This document shows positions 16,782-24,780 of a stretch of 64,000 nt of DNA, piece after piece (the first letter of the stretch is position 1; every line of letters starts with the position of its first letter). This DNA is from Armatimonadota bacterium (GTDB lineage: Bacteria > Armatimonadota > Zipacnadia > JAUWAU01). The notes under the pieces were generated by a model that did no database searches, was not told the DNA's origin, and worked only from the letters and a program-made list of their open reading frames with translations. The DNA is taken from assembly GCA_030601885.1 (NCBI GenBank), contig JAUWAU010000007.1, positions 124,001-188,000 on the forward strand, read 5' to 3'. Made by a program: the position numbers and the translations under genes.

Positions 16782-17837
16782 ATGAGCAACTTGCGCGGCG
16801 GGTTGATCGGCTGCGGGTACTTCGCCCGCAACCATCTCCACGCGTGGCAGGAGACGTCCGGGGCCAGCATCGTGGCGCTGTGCGACCTCGATGCGAGTCG
16901 CGCACAGGGCTACGCCGAGGAGTTCGGCATCGAGGCTGTCTACAGCGACGCCGACGAGATGCTCCGTGACGAGTCGCTCGACTTCGTGGACATCATCACC
17001 CATCCCGATAGTCATCGTCCGCTCGTCGAGCTGGCAGCACGACACCGGGTGCACGTGATCTGCCAGAAGCCTCTGGCGCCGAGCCTCGAGGATGCCCGGG
17101 CAATGGTGGCGGCCTGTCGGGCGGCGGGCGTCACCTTCATGGTGCATGAGAACTTCCGCTGGCGGGCGCCGATGCGCGCCGCGAAAGAAGCAGCCGGCGG
17201 CCTCGGCAAGCTGTTCTTCGGTCGCATATACTGGCGCACCGCCTTTGAGGTATACTCGCGGCAGCCGTACCTGGCGGAGGACCCGAGGTTCATCATCTAC
17301 GACGTGGGCGTTCACCTGCTCGACCTGGCGCGCTTCTTCATGGGCGAAGTCGAGCAGCTCTACTGCCAGATCCAGCGAGTGAATCCGAAGCTCAAGGGTG
17401 AGGATGTGGCCACCATCGTCCTGAAGATGGCGAGCGGGGCTACATGCCTGGTTGAGCTCAGCTACGCCTCGAAGCTGGAAGAGGAGTTGTTTCCTCAGGT
17501 CCTGGTTGAGCTCGAGGCAGCCGACGGATCGGTGAGTCTGGGGCCCGACTTCCGCCTCGCGGTAGTGACACGCGACGGCGTGACCTGTCGCACGGCTGGG
17601 CCGCACATATTCCCCTGGGCCTCGGCCCCTAACGAAGCCACCCAGGAAAGCGTCGTGCGCATCCAGCAGCACTGGGTGGAATGCCTGCGCGAGGGGCGCG
17701 AGCCAGAGACGTCGGGGGATGACAACCTGCGAACGATTGAGCTCGTCTTCGGCGCATACGAGTCGGCGGAGACCGGCGTGCCCTACCAGGTAACGGCGAC
17801 GCGCTGCGGATCGTGCGCAAAGGAGCCAAGGCCATGA
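16782..17837 (+). CDS. apsD: Gfo/Idh/MocA oxidoreductase, D-apiose dehydrogenase-like (ApsD)
   Basis: 351 residues, CAGGAGG before the ATG. Rossmann start 'RGGLIGCGYFARNHLHAW'; the EKP motif appears as 'ICQKPLAPS' (Gln for Glu); then 'FMVHENFRWRAPMRA', 'FEVYSRQPYLAEDPRFIIYD', 'VGVHLLDLARFFMGEVEQLY' and 'VNPKLKGEDVATI'. The HENFRW and QPYLAE-PRFI segments are, as I recall them, typical of D-apiose dehydrogenases, which oxidise apiose to apionolactone with NAD+. Cytoplasmic. It sits between the kinase and the ApnO-like gene, and its stop overlaps the next start (ATGATGA). A different Gfo/Idh substrate cannot be excluded without alignment. Confidence 0.8.
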   Translation: MSNLRGGLIGCGYFARNHLHAWQETSGASIVALCDLDASRAQGYAEEFGIEAVYSDADEMLRDESLDFVDIITHPDSHRPLVELAARHRVHVICQKPLAPSLEDARAMVAACRAAGVTFMVHENFRWRAPMRAAKEAAGGLGKLFFGRIYWRTAFEVYSRQPYLAEDPRFIIYDVGVHLLDLARFFMGEVEQLYCQIQRVNPKLKGEDVATIVLKMASGATCLVELSYASKLEEELFPQVLVELEAADGSVSLGPDFRLAVVTRDGVTCRTAGPHIFPWASAPNEATQESVVRIQQHWVECLREGREPETSGDDNLRTIELVFGAYESAETGVPYQVTATRCGSCAKEPRP

Positions 17838-18676
17838 TGACCATCGCCCTGTTTGGTGCCGCCGGAAACATGGGCACCCGCATCACGAACAGGCTCAGAG
17901 ACGACCGGGAGTACCGCATGCTGTACGTCGAGGCGGACGAGGCTGGGGAAGCGCGCCTGCGCGAGCGCGGCTTGGCTCCGACGAGCAAGGAGGAGGCCGT
18001 CCGGCAGGCGGACGTCGTTATCCTGGCGGTCCCCGATGTCTTCATCGGGCCAGTGGCCGAGGACGTTGTGCCCTCGCTGAAAAGTGACGCGATGGTGATG
18101 TGTCTCGATCCGGCTGCGCCGTACGGCGGGAAGCTCCCCAAGCGCGACGACATCTCGTACTTCATCACGCACCCAGCTCATCCGCCCCTCTTCAACGAGG
18201 AGACCGACCCGGAGGCCCGGCGCGACTTCTTCGGCAGCGGCAAGGCGAAGCAGTCCATCGTCTGCGCGCTTATGCAGGGGCCGGAGGAGGATTATGCCAG
18301 GGGCGAGGCGATAGCGGCAAAGATGTTCGGGCCGCTGCTTCGGTCGCACCGGGTCACGGTGGACCAGATGGCGCTCCTGGAGCCGGTGCTCACCGAGACG
18401 GTGGCGGCGACGTGTGCGAGCGTGATCCGGGAGGCCATGGACGAAGCGATCCGCCGCGGCGTCCCGGCCGAGGCGGCTCGCGACTTCCTGCTGGGACACA
18501 TCAACATCGCCCTCGCCATTGTCTTTGACGAGCTCGATTGGGACTTCTCCGTCGGGGCCAAGAAGGCCATCGCGGCAGCCAAAGAGCAGCTCTTCCAGCC
18601 TGACTGGAAGAAGGTCTTCGAGCCGGAGAGCCTTCGGGAGAGTGTCGCGAGGATCACGGGCGACCTGCCGGCGTGA
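17834..18676 (+). CDS. apnO: D-apionate oxidoisomerase-like dehydrogenase (ApnO)
   Basis: 280 residues from the ATG at 17834 (AAAGGAG upstream; start and preceding stop overlap in ATGATGA). N-terminal NAD-binding domain 'ALFGAAGNMGTRITNRL' and 'QADVVILAVPDVFIGPVAED'; a central 'YFITHPAHPPLFNEETDPEA'; then an all-helical 6-phosphogluconate-dehydrogenase-like C-terminal domain ('GHINIALAIVFDELDWDFSV', 'SVGAKKAI'). This is the architecture of ApnO, which oxidises D-apionate while moving its hydroxymethyl group to give 3-oxo-isoapionate. With apnL and the apsD-like gene it completes the oxidative apiose branch. It is the last gene of the operon; the next gene is convergent. Confidence 0.8.
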   Translation: MMTIALFGAAGNMGTRITNRLRDDREYRMLYVEADEAGEARLRERGLAPTSKEEAVRQADVVILAVPDVFIGPVAEDVVPSLKSDAMVMCLDPAAPYGGKLPKRDDISYFITHPAHPPLFNEETDPEARRDFFGSGKAKQSIVCALMQGPEEDYARGEAIAAKMFGPLLRSHRVTVDQMALLEPVLTETVAATCASVIREAMDEAIRRGVPAEAARDFLLGHINIALAIVFDELDWDFSVGAKKAIAAAKEQLFQPDWKKVFEPESLRESVARITGDLPA

Positions 18677-18825
18677 GCGGATTACGGCACTGCCGCCCAG
18701 GCGCCGACGCCGTACGTGGAGTGGCCGCCGATGAGGGTGTCTCGCTGTGCGACATCCGCCCGGACGCCCGAGGGCACGAGCTGATCGCCATCGAGTTGTT
18801 CAACGTGCTGGTGCGGCATCCCGAG

Positions 18826-19647
18826 CTACTGGAGCAGCCGATCGCGTTCGCCGAGGATGCCCAGCGTGTCATTGAGATATCCCTTATTGATCCTGCAGCT
18901 CTCAGTGGGCGGGAGCGATGTGTAGTCCAGGTCCACCACTATCCATCCGCTGTAGTCGGCGCCGGAGAGAATCTCCCAGACCTCGGGAAAATCCACGACG
19001 CCCCGCCCCAGTTCGATGAAGCGCCGATCGGGCCCGACATCCTTGAAGTGCACGTAGTGGATGCGGTCCAAGTACCGGGTGAACACTTCCACCAAGTTGA
19101 AGCCACCGAGCGTGAGCTGCGCCGTGTCCGGGGTAAAGCGCACGAGGTCGGGATCGGTGAGAGCCATGAGCCGATCGAATGCATCCGGATACTCGAACAT
19201 TGTGCCCCAATGCTGGTGCCACGAGCAGGTTAGGCCCCGCATCCGTGCTATCTCGCCCATCCGATTCGCGGCCGCCGCCACGCGCTGATAGTCCGCCTCT
19301 GTGCCTTGTCCATCCTGCTTGCGTCCGCCGTCAATGAGTATCGTCTCAACGCCCAGTGCAGCACAGAAGTCTGCCGCGGCCGTCACTTCGGCCAATTCGG
19401 CTTCGATGGCCTCCTCGTTGGCGAACGAGCAGCCCGTATAGATGGTGGACAGCTCAAGCTCCTTGGCCTTCAGCGCGCCACCAAACTGCTCCGGTCGGTC
19501 GTAATACACCGACAATCCCCGACCGGCGAACTCAAATCCGTCCCACCCGACCTCGGCGATGGTGTCAATGGCCTCCCACATGGCCACCAGCCTCCGTCCC
19601 TTCCCCCATGTTGCTGGATGATACCCGAGCTTGATGATCGCTGACAC
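18826..19647 (-). CDS. Xylose-isomerase-like TIM-barrel protein, candidate 3-oxo-isoapionate decarboxylase
   Basis: 273 residues. 'IIKLGYHPATWGKGRRLVAM', 'VGWDGFEFAG', 'TSCWHQHWG'-type His motif ('CSWHQHWGTMFEYPDAFDRL'), 'VRFTPDTAQLTLGG', 'IHYVHFKDVGPDRRFIELGR' and 'GWIVVDLDYT' give the metal and substrate residues of the sugar isomerase/epimerase barrel. The only in-frame start is a GTG at 19647 right next to GAGGA, an unusually short spacing. The gene faces apnO across 150 bp. One published route decarboxylates 3-oxo-isoapionate to L-erythrulose with a barrel enzyme (OiaC); that role would extend the branch here. An inosose-dehydratase- or epimerase-like activity is the alternative. Confidence 0.65.
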   Translation of the reverse strand: MSAIIKLGYHPATWGKGRRLVAMWEAIDTIAEVGWDGFEFAGRGLSVYYDRPEQFGGALKAKELELSTIYTGCSFANEEAIEAELAEVTAAADFCAALGVETILIDGGRKQDGQGTEADYQRVAAAANRMGEIARMRGLTCSWHQHWGTMFEYPDAFDRLMALTDPDLVRFTPDTAQLTLGGFNLVEVFTRYLDRIHYVHFKDVGPDRRFIELGRGVVDFPEVWEILSGADYSGWIVVDLDYTSLPPTESCRINKGYLNDTLGILGERDRLLQ

Positions 19648-20164
19648 TCCTCTTTTTTTCTCGCCTCAGGCAGCTCTTCAGCTCAAAAGCAAAAACCGGG
19701 GCCAGTGTTCTCGACTGGGCAAACACCACTCGGTGCATCGTGCGGCCTTCGCCCTTGCCTCCACACTTGCCCCGATCCTCAGAGCCTCGGCCTCTTCCGG
19801 CCGATCACTGCCTCGAGCTCGCATCATTGCGCCGCGGTCGCGAGCGACCGTTCACAGAGCGCACGGTTCCCTCACCTGGGTCGGTCCTCCTCCACGCGCA
19901 CAATGTGCGGCCAAACTCATTCTGCGTCCAACCTCCGCCGTGCTGCACTTCGACAACGAGCGGCAGGCAGTGCGAGAGGCAGCGCAGTCGATCGAGAAGC
20001 TCGACGAGCGATCCTCGCAGGTGCCGAAGTAGTCTGGGAGGGGCGCGCGCGTGGATGGCAGCGAAAACCTCGGGGTGATGCAGCCCCATCGAGACGGCGC
20101 CCGAGCCACAGGTGCTCTGAGGACCTGCGGTCCTTGCTCGTCTATAGTCAACGGCAAAGGCAGC
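19648..20164. other. Intergenic region with a possible decayed hydrolase remnant
   Basis: No intact gene. On the minus strand, around 20100-20030, the reading 'SMGLHHPEVFAAIHARAP' resembles the nucleophile-elbow helix of an alpha/beta-hydrolase. It then continues only across frame changes ('LPDYFGTCEDRSSSF', 'LPLVVEVQHGGGW') towards 19860. If this is a remnant it is badly broken. REP fragments begin at about 20101. Confidence 0.3.
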
Positions 20165-20249
20165 GAGCCACAGGTGCTCGCCTACAGTAACGACAAAGGC
20201 CCGCAAGGCCTCGATCTTTTGCTGTACTGTAGGCGAGTACCTGTGGCTC
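20165..20249. repeat. Inverted pair of REP palindromes upstream of the first REP transposase
   Basis: A 25-bp unit at 20165-20189 starts GAGCCACAGGTGCTCGCC and ends TACAGTA. A complement copy with one mismatch lies at 20225-20249. The same unit recurs without change at 20803-20827 on the other side of the transposase gene, and a partial copy lies at 20103-20118. Confidence 0.8.
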
Positions 20250-20275
20250 GCCCGCCTTTGTCCTGTGGCTCGCCG

Positions 20276-20782
20276 ATGAGAACCACGAAGGCACCTCGCG
20301 CGATCCCAGCGAATGCCCCCGGCGTGCACAGCAACCTTCGTCGACTCGACCAGGTATGGGCGAAGCCGCAGATATACCTCGTGACCGCCTGCACCCACCG
20401 GCGCCGGCGGCTACTGGCGACAGAGGCGATGGCCAGAGCGGTGTTAGCGGCGCTTGAAGAGGCGTCGGCGAAAGCGGGCTGGTGTGTTGGCCGCTACGTG
20501 GTGATGCCCGATCACGTGCATTTCTTCTGCGCGCCTACACAGGCTGCCGAGCCACTGTCGAACTTCGTGGGGCGTTGGAAGAGCTGGGCGACGCGGCGCA
20601 TCTGGCGCCTGGGGCACAGCGGTCGTCTCTGGCAGCAGACGTTCTTCGATCACCTGCTGCGCAGTGACGAGTCGTATGCGCAGAAATGGGAGTATGTGGG
20701 GCAGAATCCGGTGAGAGCGGGGCTGTGCGCGAGCCCTGAGCAGTGGCCGTACCAGGGGGAGATAGTTGCGCTCGAGAGGTAG
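20276..20782 (+). CDS. REP-associated tyrosine transposase (RAYT, Y1/IS200-like)
   Basis: 168 residues from the ATG at 20276. It has the Y1 transposase order: 'QVWAKPQIYLVTACTHRRR' (beta-1 region), 'YVVMPDHVHFFC' with the HxH (HVH) metal-binding pair, and the helix 'DESYAQKWEYVGQNPVRAGL' with the catalytic-type Tyr (ESYAQKW..Y), then 'WPYQGEIVAL'. RAYTs are single-copy domesticated relatives of IS200/IS605 transposases that process REP palindromes. This one is bracketed by REP units (20165-20249 and 20803-20827). A second, diverged copy lies at 59308-59766. Confidence 0.88.
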   Translation: MRTTKAPRAIPANAPGVHSNLRRLDQVWAKPQIYLVTACTHRRRRLLATEAMARAVLAALEEASAKAGWCVGRYVVMPDHVHFFCAPTQAAEPLSNFVGRWKSWATRRIWRLGHSGRLWQQTFFDHLLRSDESYAQKWEYVGQNPVRAGLCASPEQWPYQGEIVALER

Positions 20783-20802
20783 GGGACGGGGGCAAAGGCA
20801 GG

Positions 20803-20827
20803 GAGCCACAGGTGCTCGCCTACAGTA
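20803..20827. repeat. REP unit downstream of the first REP transposase
   Basis: Identical over 25 bp to 20165-20189 and in the same orientation. Part of the non-autonomous repeat family this transposase presumably handles. Confidence 0.8.
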
Positions 20828-20864
20828 CGGCAAAAGGCCAAGGCGCCGTGCGCCTTTGCTCGCA

Positions 20865-21704
20865 CTAGCCCGCTAACTGCTCGGCCCGTTCGATGAGCGG
20901 CTTCGCGCGTCCCGCCCATCGGGACTCGCCATGGTCCTCAACGAGCGCCTCGGCTGCCTGGCGCGACCGGCCAAACTCGTCCATTCTGAAGTAGGCGTAT
21001 GCGATGTGCCACTTGAGCATAGGAGCATGCTCGCCGCTTGGGTTGCGCTTGAGCAGCGGCCGCAGTCTTCTGAGAGCCTTTCGCGGCTTCGCGCTGAATG
21101 CGAGACAGGCAGCACGCCCGGCCACAGCGCCAATCCGCCGGTCGCGGTGCTTCTTCGGCGTTGTCCGCAGCACCTTCTCGAACAGCGGCTGCGCCTCCGC
21201 GGGTCGTTGCAGGGCCAAGTAGGTCATGGCGGCGTCATAGTTCGCCGTCGCATCGTCGGGCCTTTTCTGCAGCTCGTCGAGCTGCCGCCCCAGTGGCGCG
21301 GTCACTGAGAGAACGTCCGCGAACGGCTCCGGGGGGTAGAAGCCCACAGCGCGGTGCACCAACTCGCCGCCGGGGCTCAGGAACACGATATTCGGGATGC
21401 CCTGCACGTTATAGCGCATCGCCAACTCGGGATACCTATCGATATCGACGCGCGCCCATTCGAAGGTTGCCCCAGCTCTTATGACGTCGGGGTGTGGAAA
21501 CGTTTCGTGCTCCAGCATCTTGCACGGCTCGCACCACTCGGCGTAGAAGTCCACCGCGACGAGCTTGCCGCTTCTCCTCGCAGAGGCGAGCGCATCATTG
21601 AATGTCGCGTGCCACGCGATCTGGTCCGCGCCGATGCTCGCCACCGGCCATACGGCGATGGCGAGCAGTGCAACAGTAGACGCCGCCCACCGGGTGCATG
21701 TCAT
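20865..21704 (-). CDS. Secreted thioredoxin-domain protein with TPR tail
   Basis: 279 residues. A signal peptide at 1-26 ('STVALLAIAVWPVASIGA') sends it out of the cytoplasm. Residues 28-135 are a thioredoxin fold with the redox motif 'FYAEWCEPCKMLEHETF' and the cis-Pro loop 'VQGIPNIVFLSPGG'. Residues 145-279 are tetratricopeptide-like helices ('NYDAAMTYLALQRPAEAQPL', 'AYAYFRMDEFGRSRQAAEAL'). It is probably a periplasmic disulfide reductase or holder, of the type seen beside cytochrome maturation genes, though none are near. Upstream of it, on the same strand, is the radical SAM gene. Confidence 0.85.
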   Translation of the reverse strand: MTCTRWAASTVALLAIAVWPVASIGADQIAWHATFNDALASARRSGKLVAVDFYAEWCEPCKMLEHETFPHPDVIRAGATFEWARVDIDRYPELAMRYNVQGIPNIVFLSPGGELVHRAVGFYPPEPFADVLSVTAPLGRQLDELQKRPDDATANYDAAMTYLALQRPAEAQPLFEKVLRTTPKKHRDRRIGAVAGRAACLAFSAKPRKALRRLRPLLKRNPSGEHAPMLKWHIAYAYFRMDEFGRSRQAAEALVEDHGESRWAGRAKPLIERAEQLAG

Positions 21705-21825
21705 CGTCGTTGTCCCCCCTGTCGCACCGCCCGACGCCGGCGCGCGCTCCAGACACGGTATCCCGCGCGCCGGGCGTGCTCGTACTCCTTTTGCCCATCG
21801 AGCGGCGGCGGCGGTGCGGCGGCGC

Positions 21826-22809
21826 TTACGTTCGCCGCACTGGGATGTGCCCTTTTATGGGGCAGCCGTGCGTCTGCGGGCAGGCGCCGCAGTCCCGGGG
21901 ATGCGTCACGCACCCGCTGCCCTCGGCATAGGCGCCGGCAAGCCGCGCGCCGTCGCGTTCATAGTCTCCGCGGCGCTTGTCGATAACGGTGCCACTCAGG
22001 CCCGGCCTGCCGCTCCAATATGCATTGTCGAGGCCGCAGCGATGTGCCGTCGCGACGGCCTGCTCCATGACCGAGAGACTCGCGCCGATGTGCTTCGCCA
22101 GAACGAAGTTGGGCCGGAAGGCGAGAAAGCACACCGGCAGCGTCGGATCAGTGTCCGCCAGGAAGCGGCACAGCGGCTCTATCTCGGCCTCGTTGATGCC
22201 GGGCACGACGAGAATACGAAACTCCCACAGCTTCTCTTTGTTCCGTGCGACGAGCGCAGCGTTGCGCAGCACCGGCCCCACCGGCGCGCCGGTCATAGCG
22301 CGGTGCACGTCGTCGTGAAAGGCGCGGATGTCGAAGGTGATAGAGGCCGTGAAGTCCAGCACGCGCTCCAGCGACTCTTCGGTCATGAAGCCGTTGGTAT
22401 CGTAGTTCACCTTCGTCCGTGGATCGATCTTGCGCGCCTCTGCCACGACTGCTTCCACGAATGGCAGCGAGCACGTCGCCGAGCCGCCGGAGAAAAACAG
22501 CCGATCCGCCCCCATGATCCGCCCGTAGGCCGAGTCCATTGCAGCGAGAGACTCTCGCGCAAGCTCCGCCGGCTCAATCTCGCCATCCATCCGCGCCCCC
22601 GTGTCGGGGAAATGGGCGATGTCCCAGTTCTGGCAGTGCAGGCAGCGGAAGTTGCAGCCAGCCATGAAGATGGTGTAGCTCTCCGGCGGCGCCGGGTGCA
22701 GCATGCGCGAGGCCACCTGGGGCACGCCGACGCGGCATACCCCAAGCTCGCCCTTCGTCCGATCCACGCCGCAGTGCCATTCGCACAGGTGGCAGTTGGT
22801 GAGCGACAT
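21826..22809 (-). CDS. AmmeMemoRadiSam-type radical SAM enzyme
   Basis: 327 residues from the ATG at 22809 ('MSLTNCHLCEWHCGVDR'); an ATG at 22872 adds sequence outside the conserved region. N-terminal Cys cluster 'CHLCEWHCGVDRTKGELGVC', then the radical SAM motif CxxxCxxC in 'AGCNFRCLHCQNWDI', the SAM-binding 'FSGGSATCSLPF', and a C-terminal Cys-rich tail ('GCVTHPRDCGACPQTHGCPI'). The family travels with AMMECR1 and Memo proteins as the AmmeMemoRadiSam system, but neither partner is in this window. Relative to pyruvate-formate-lyase-activase-like proteins, the extra Cys clusters suggest additional Fe-S sites. Confidence 0.85.
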   Translation of the reverse strand: MSLTNCHLCEWHCGVDRTKGELGVCRVGVPQVASRMLHPAPPESYTIFMAGCNFRCLHCQNWDIAHFPDTGARMDGEIEPAELARESLAAMDSAYGRIMGADRLFFSGGSATCSLPFVEAVVAEARKIDPRTKVNYDTNGFMTEESLERVLDFTASITFDIRAFHDDVHRAMTGAPVGPVLRNAALVARNKEKLWEFRILVVPGINEAEIEPLCRFLADTDPTLPVCFLAFRPNFVLAKHIGASLSVMEQAVATAHRCGLDNAYWSGRPGLSGTVIDKRRGDYERDGARLAGAYAEGSGCVTHPRDCGACPQTHGCPIKGHIPVRRT

Positions 22810-22972
22810 TCCCGCGTGCCCTCGGCCAGTGTAGCCCGGGCCTTGCCAGCCTGGGTGCAGGTCTGGTTGCACTGCCGGGCCATTCTCTCCCGGCTGCCGT
22901 CAGTATACTCGATGCACACGCCTCGGCATAGGCACTCCGCCATGGCAGGTTCCCCGCAACAGCACGAGGAAG

Positions 22973-24115
22973 ATGACCACACACATGCGCGTACGTCTGG
23001 CCTACATCTGCGCCTGCTCCGCCGTCCTCGCGGCCGCCACCGCCGGCCTCGCCGTCGAGGCCACCGACGCGTCCCTGCCCGTGAAAGTCGAGTTCGTGGC
23101 GGCCAAGACGGTGCAGTATGCTACGATGGTGTACCGGCGCGGCGCAGTGAGCAGGCCCAGGACGATCGCGCGCCGATATGGGCTGCGGATAAGCGTGCGA
23201 GTATCGAACGGATCGTCGGACGCGCTGCGCAGCATCACGCTGGAGGGCGTGTATATTGACGCCAATGGCGATGCGATCCGGCGGACGCATCGCCAGCTCA
23301 CCATCGAGCCGGCTCTGCAGCCAGGCGAGGCGCGCGTCATCGAGTTCGAGGATGATTTCGGCACGAAGCCGCCGTCGTCGGTGCAGGGCTTCGCGGGCAA
23401 AGTCGTGGACATGAACTTCGTGCCCGAGACGGTGACCATCGTCCGCGATGGGAAGCTCTACGCCGAGCCCCGGCCCGATGCCCGCGTGACGCTTGCCATA
23501 CCACAGGGCACGAAGCTGGAGCGGCTGAACTGGTGGCGCGATTGGTACCAGGTCAAGGCGCCCACGGGGGAGATCGGCTGGATTCACACGAGCCTGCTGC
23601 CGCTCGCCATCTTCGTAGATCGGCGACAGGTGGCCTTCGAGGTGCCGCCGCAGGAGAGGGACGATGGGAGGATCACCGTGCTTCTGCTGCCGCTCGCAAC
23701 GGCGCTCGGGGCGGAGGTGAAGTGGCACGAGGAGACGCAGTCCATCCTCATCGTGAGGGGCTCAACGCAGATTCAGTTGAAGCAGAACTCCGCCGAGGCG
23801 CGCGTGATTCGCGACGACCAAGAGCCCCTGACGCTAAAGCTACCGGAGCCACTGCGAGTGAAGAGGGCCAAGAGCTTCATTGACCTGGAGTGGCTCTGTC
23901 GGCGCCTCGGAGCCGCACTCAAGCACGACCCCGTATCGCATTCCGTGGACATCGAGACGGAGCCGGGGACGCCCGCGCGAATGGCCGTCAAACAGGCACG
24001 CAATAGCTTGACAGGCTCATTCCGCCATTGTATATTGAACATGCTATCCGAACACCAGTTCGCATGCTGGCTGCTCTGGGCTGAGGGCTGCAGGAGGCGC
24101 GAGATATGCCCATGA
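22973..24115 (+). CDS. Secreted SH3-domain protein with copper-amine-oxidase-N (stalk-like) domain
   Basis: 380 residues. Signal peptide at about 5-27 ('LAYICACSAVLAAATAGLAV'). Residues 35-145 form a beta-sandwich of unknown family. Residues about 150-205 are a bacterial SH3 domain ('TVTIVRDGKLYAEPRP', 'KLERLNWWRDWYQVKAPTGE', 'IGWIHTSLLP'). Residues about 215-335 fit the copper-amine-oxidase N-terminal/stalk fold ('RRQVAFEVPPQERDDGRITV', 'LGAEVKWHEETQSILIV'), a wall-binding module. The last 45 residues are low in similarity, and the promoter of the next gene lies within that DNA. Start by the first ATG; a second ATG at 22985 is possible. Confidence 0.7.
   Translation: MTTHMRVRLAYICACSAVLAAATAGLAVEATDASLPVKVEFVAAKTVQYATMVYRRGAVSRPRTIARRYGLRISVRVSNGSSDALRSITLEGVYIDANGDAIRRTHRQLTIEPALQPGEARVIEFEDDFGTKPPSSVQGFAGKVVDMNFVPETVTIVRDGKLYAEPRPDARVTLAIPQGTKLERLNWWRDWYQVKAPTGEIGWIHTSLLPLAIFVDRRQVAFEVPPQERDDGRITVLLLPLATALGAEVKWHEETQSILIVRGSTQIQLKQNSAEARVIRDDQEPLTLKLPEPLRVKRAKSFIDLEWLCRRLGAALKHDPVSHSVDIETEPGTPARMAVKQARNSLTGSFRHCILNMLSEHQFACWLLWAEGCRRREICP
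24008..24036 (+). promoter_or_regulatory. Near-consensus sigma-70 promoter of the dCTP-deaminase-like gene
   Basis: A perfect TTGACA (24008-24013), a 17-nt spacer and TATATT (24031-24036), inside the 3' end of the SH3 gene and about 70 nt before the ATG at 24106. This is one of the two strongest housekeeping-type promoters I can see in the window. Confidence 0.75.
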
Positions 24116-24780
24116 CAGATGTGGAGATACAGCACGCCATCGCCGAGGGGGACCTCGTCATCGAAAACTGGGACGAGAGTGCCCAAGAGCCGGCGAGCTA
24201 TGATCTCCGGATCGGGGCCCCGCTGCAGAAGGGCGGTGAGGAGGGCCAGATCGTCCTGAGTGAGGTTGGCACAGCCACAATTCGCGCAGGCGAGTTCTTC
24301 GTTTTCCGCACGCACGAGAAGCTGCGTCTGTGCAACACAATCTCGGGGCACCTTGGCGCCAAGTCGTACTTCATACGGCGCGGCCTCATCCTCCTGTGCG
24401 GCCAGCACATCGACCCCGGGTTTGGGGGGTACCTCCTGATGGGTGCCTACAACGCGTCGCCTCGCGACGTCATTGTCCGCTACCTCGACAAGATCTGCAA
24501 CGTGGAGTTTCACAGGCTCCTCCGCGAACCAACAAAAACAGCGCGGCAGTTCCCGGAGCTCCAGGACGGGACGATACCGAGAGATATCCGCGACTACTTC
24601 ATGGGAATAGAGCCGGTGTCTGTGTACTCTCTCTCGCAGTCTATCGCCGCTCTGGCCGACAACGTCGGCGCTCTGACGCGTGATGTCAACACCCTGACGA
24701 GGTTCGGCTGGTACTTCACCGTCCCCGTCCTCACCGCCATTCTCGTGGCTGTCATTGTCAGGTTTCTCATAGGGGGCTAA
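24106..24780 (+). CDS. Membrane-anchored dCTP deaminase/dUTPase-fold protein lacking the catalytic Glu
   Basis: 224 residues, AGGAGG at good spacing. Residues 1-140 follow dCTP deaminase: 'MTDVEIQHAIAEGDLVIENW', 'EPASYDLRIGA', 'IRAGEFFVFRTHEKLRLCNT', 'GHLGAKSYFIRRGLIL', and 'HIDPGFGGYLLMGAYN'. In the active family the segment after DPGF is 'EGxITLExxN', with the catalytic Glu; here that residue is Gly (LLMGAYN), so deamination is unlikely. Residues about 165-200 are a predicted coiled coil ('SLSQSIAALADNVGALTRDV') and residues 203-222 a membrane helix ('VPVLTAILVAVIVRFLIGG'). It may be a membrane-tethered nucleotide sensor. Its stop overlaps the convergent gene by 4 bp. Confidence 0.75.
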   Translation: MPMTDVEIQHAIAEGDLVIENWDESAQEPASYDLRIGAPLQKGGEEGQIVLSEVGTATIRAGEFFVFRTHEKLRLCNTISGHLGAKSYFIRRGLILLCGQHIDPGFGGYLLMGAYNASPRDVIVRYLDKICNVEFHRLLREPTKTARQFPELQDGTIPRDIRDYFMGIEPVSVYSLSQSIAALADNVGALTRDVNTLTRFGWYFTVPVLTAILVAVIVRFLIGG

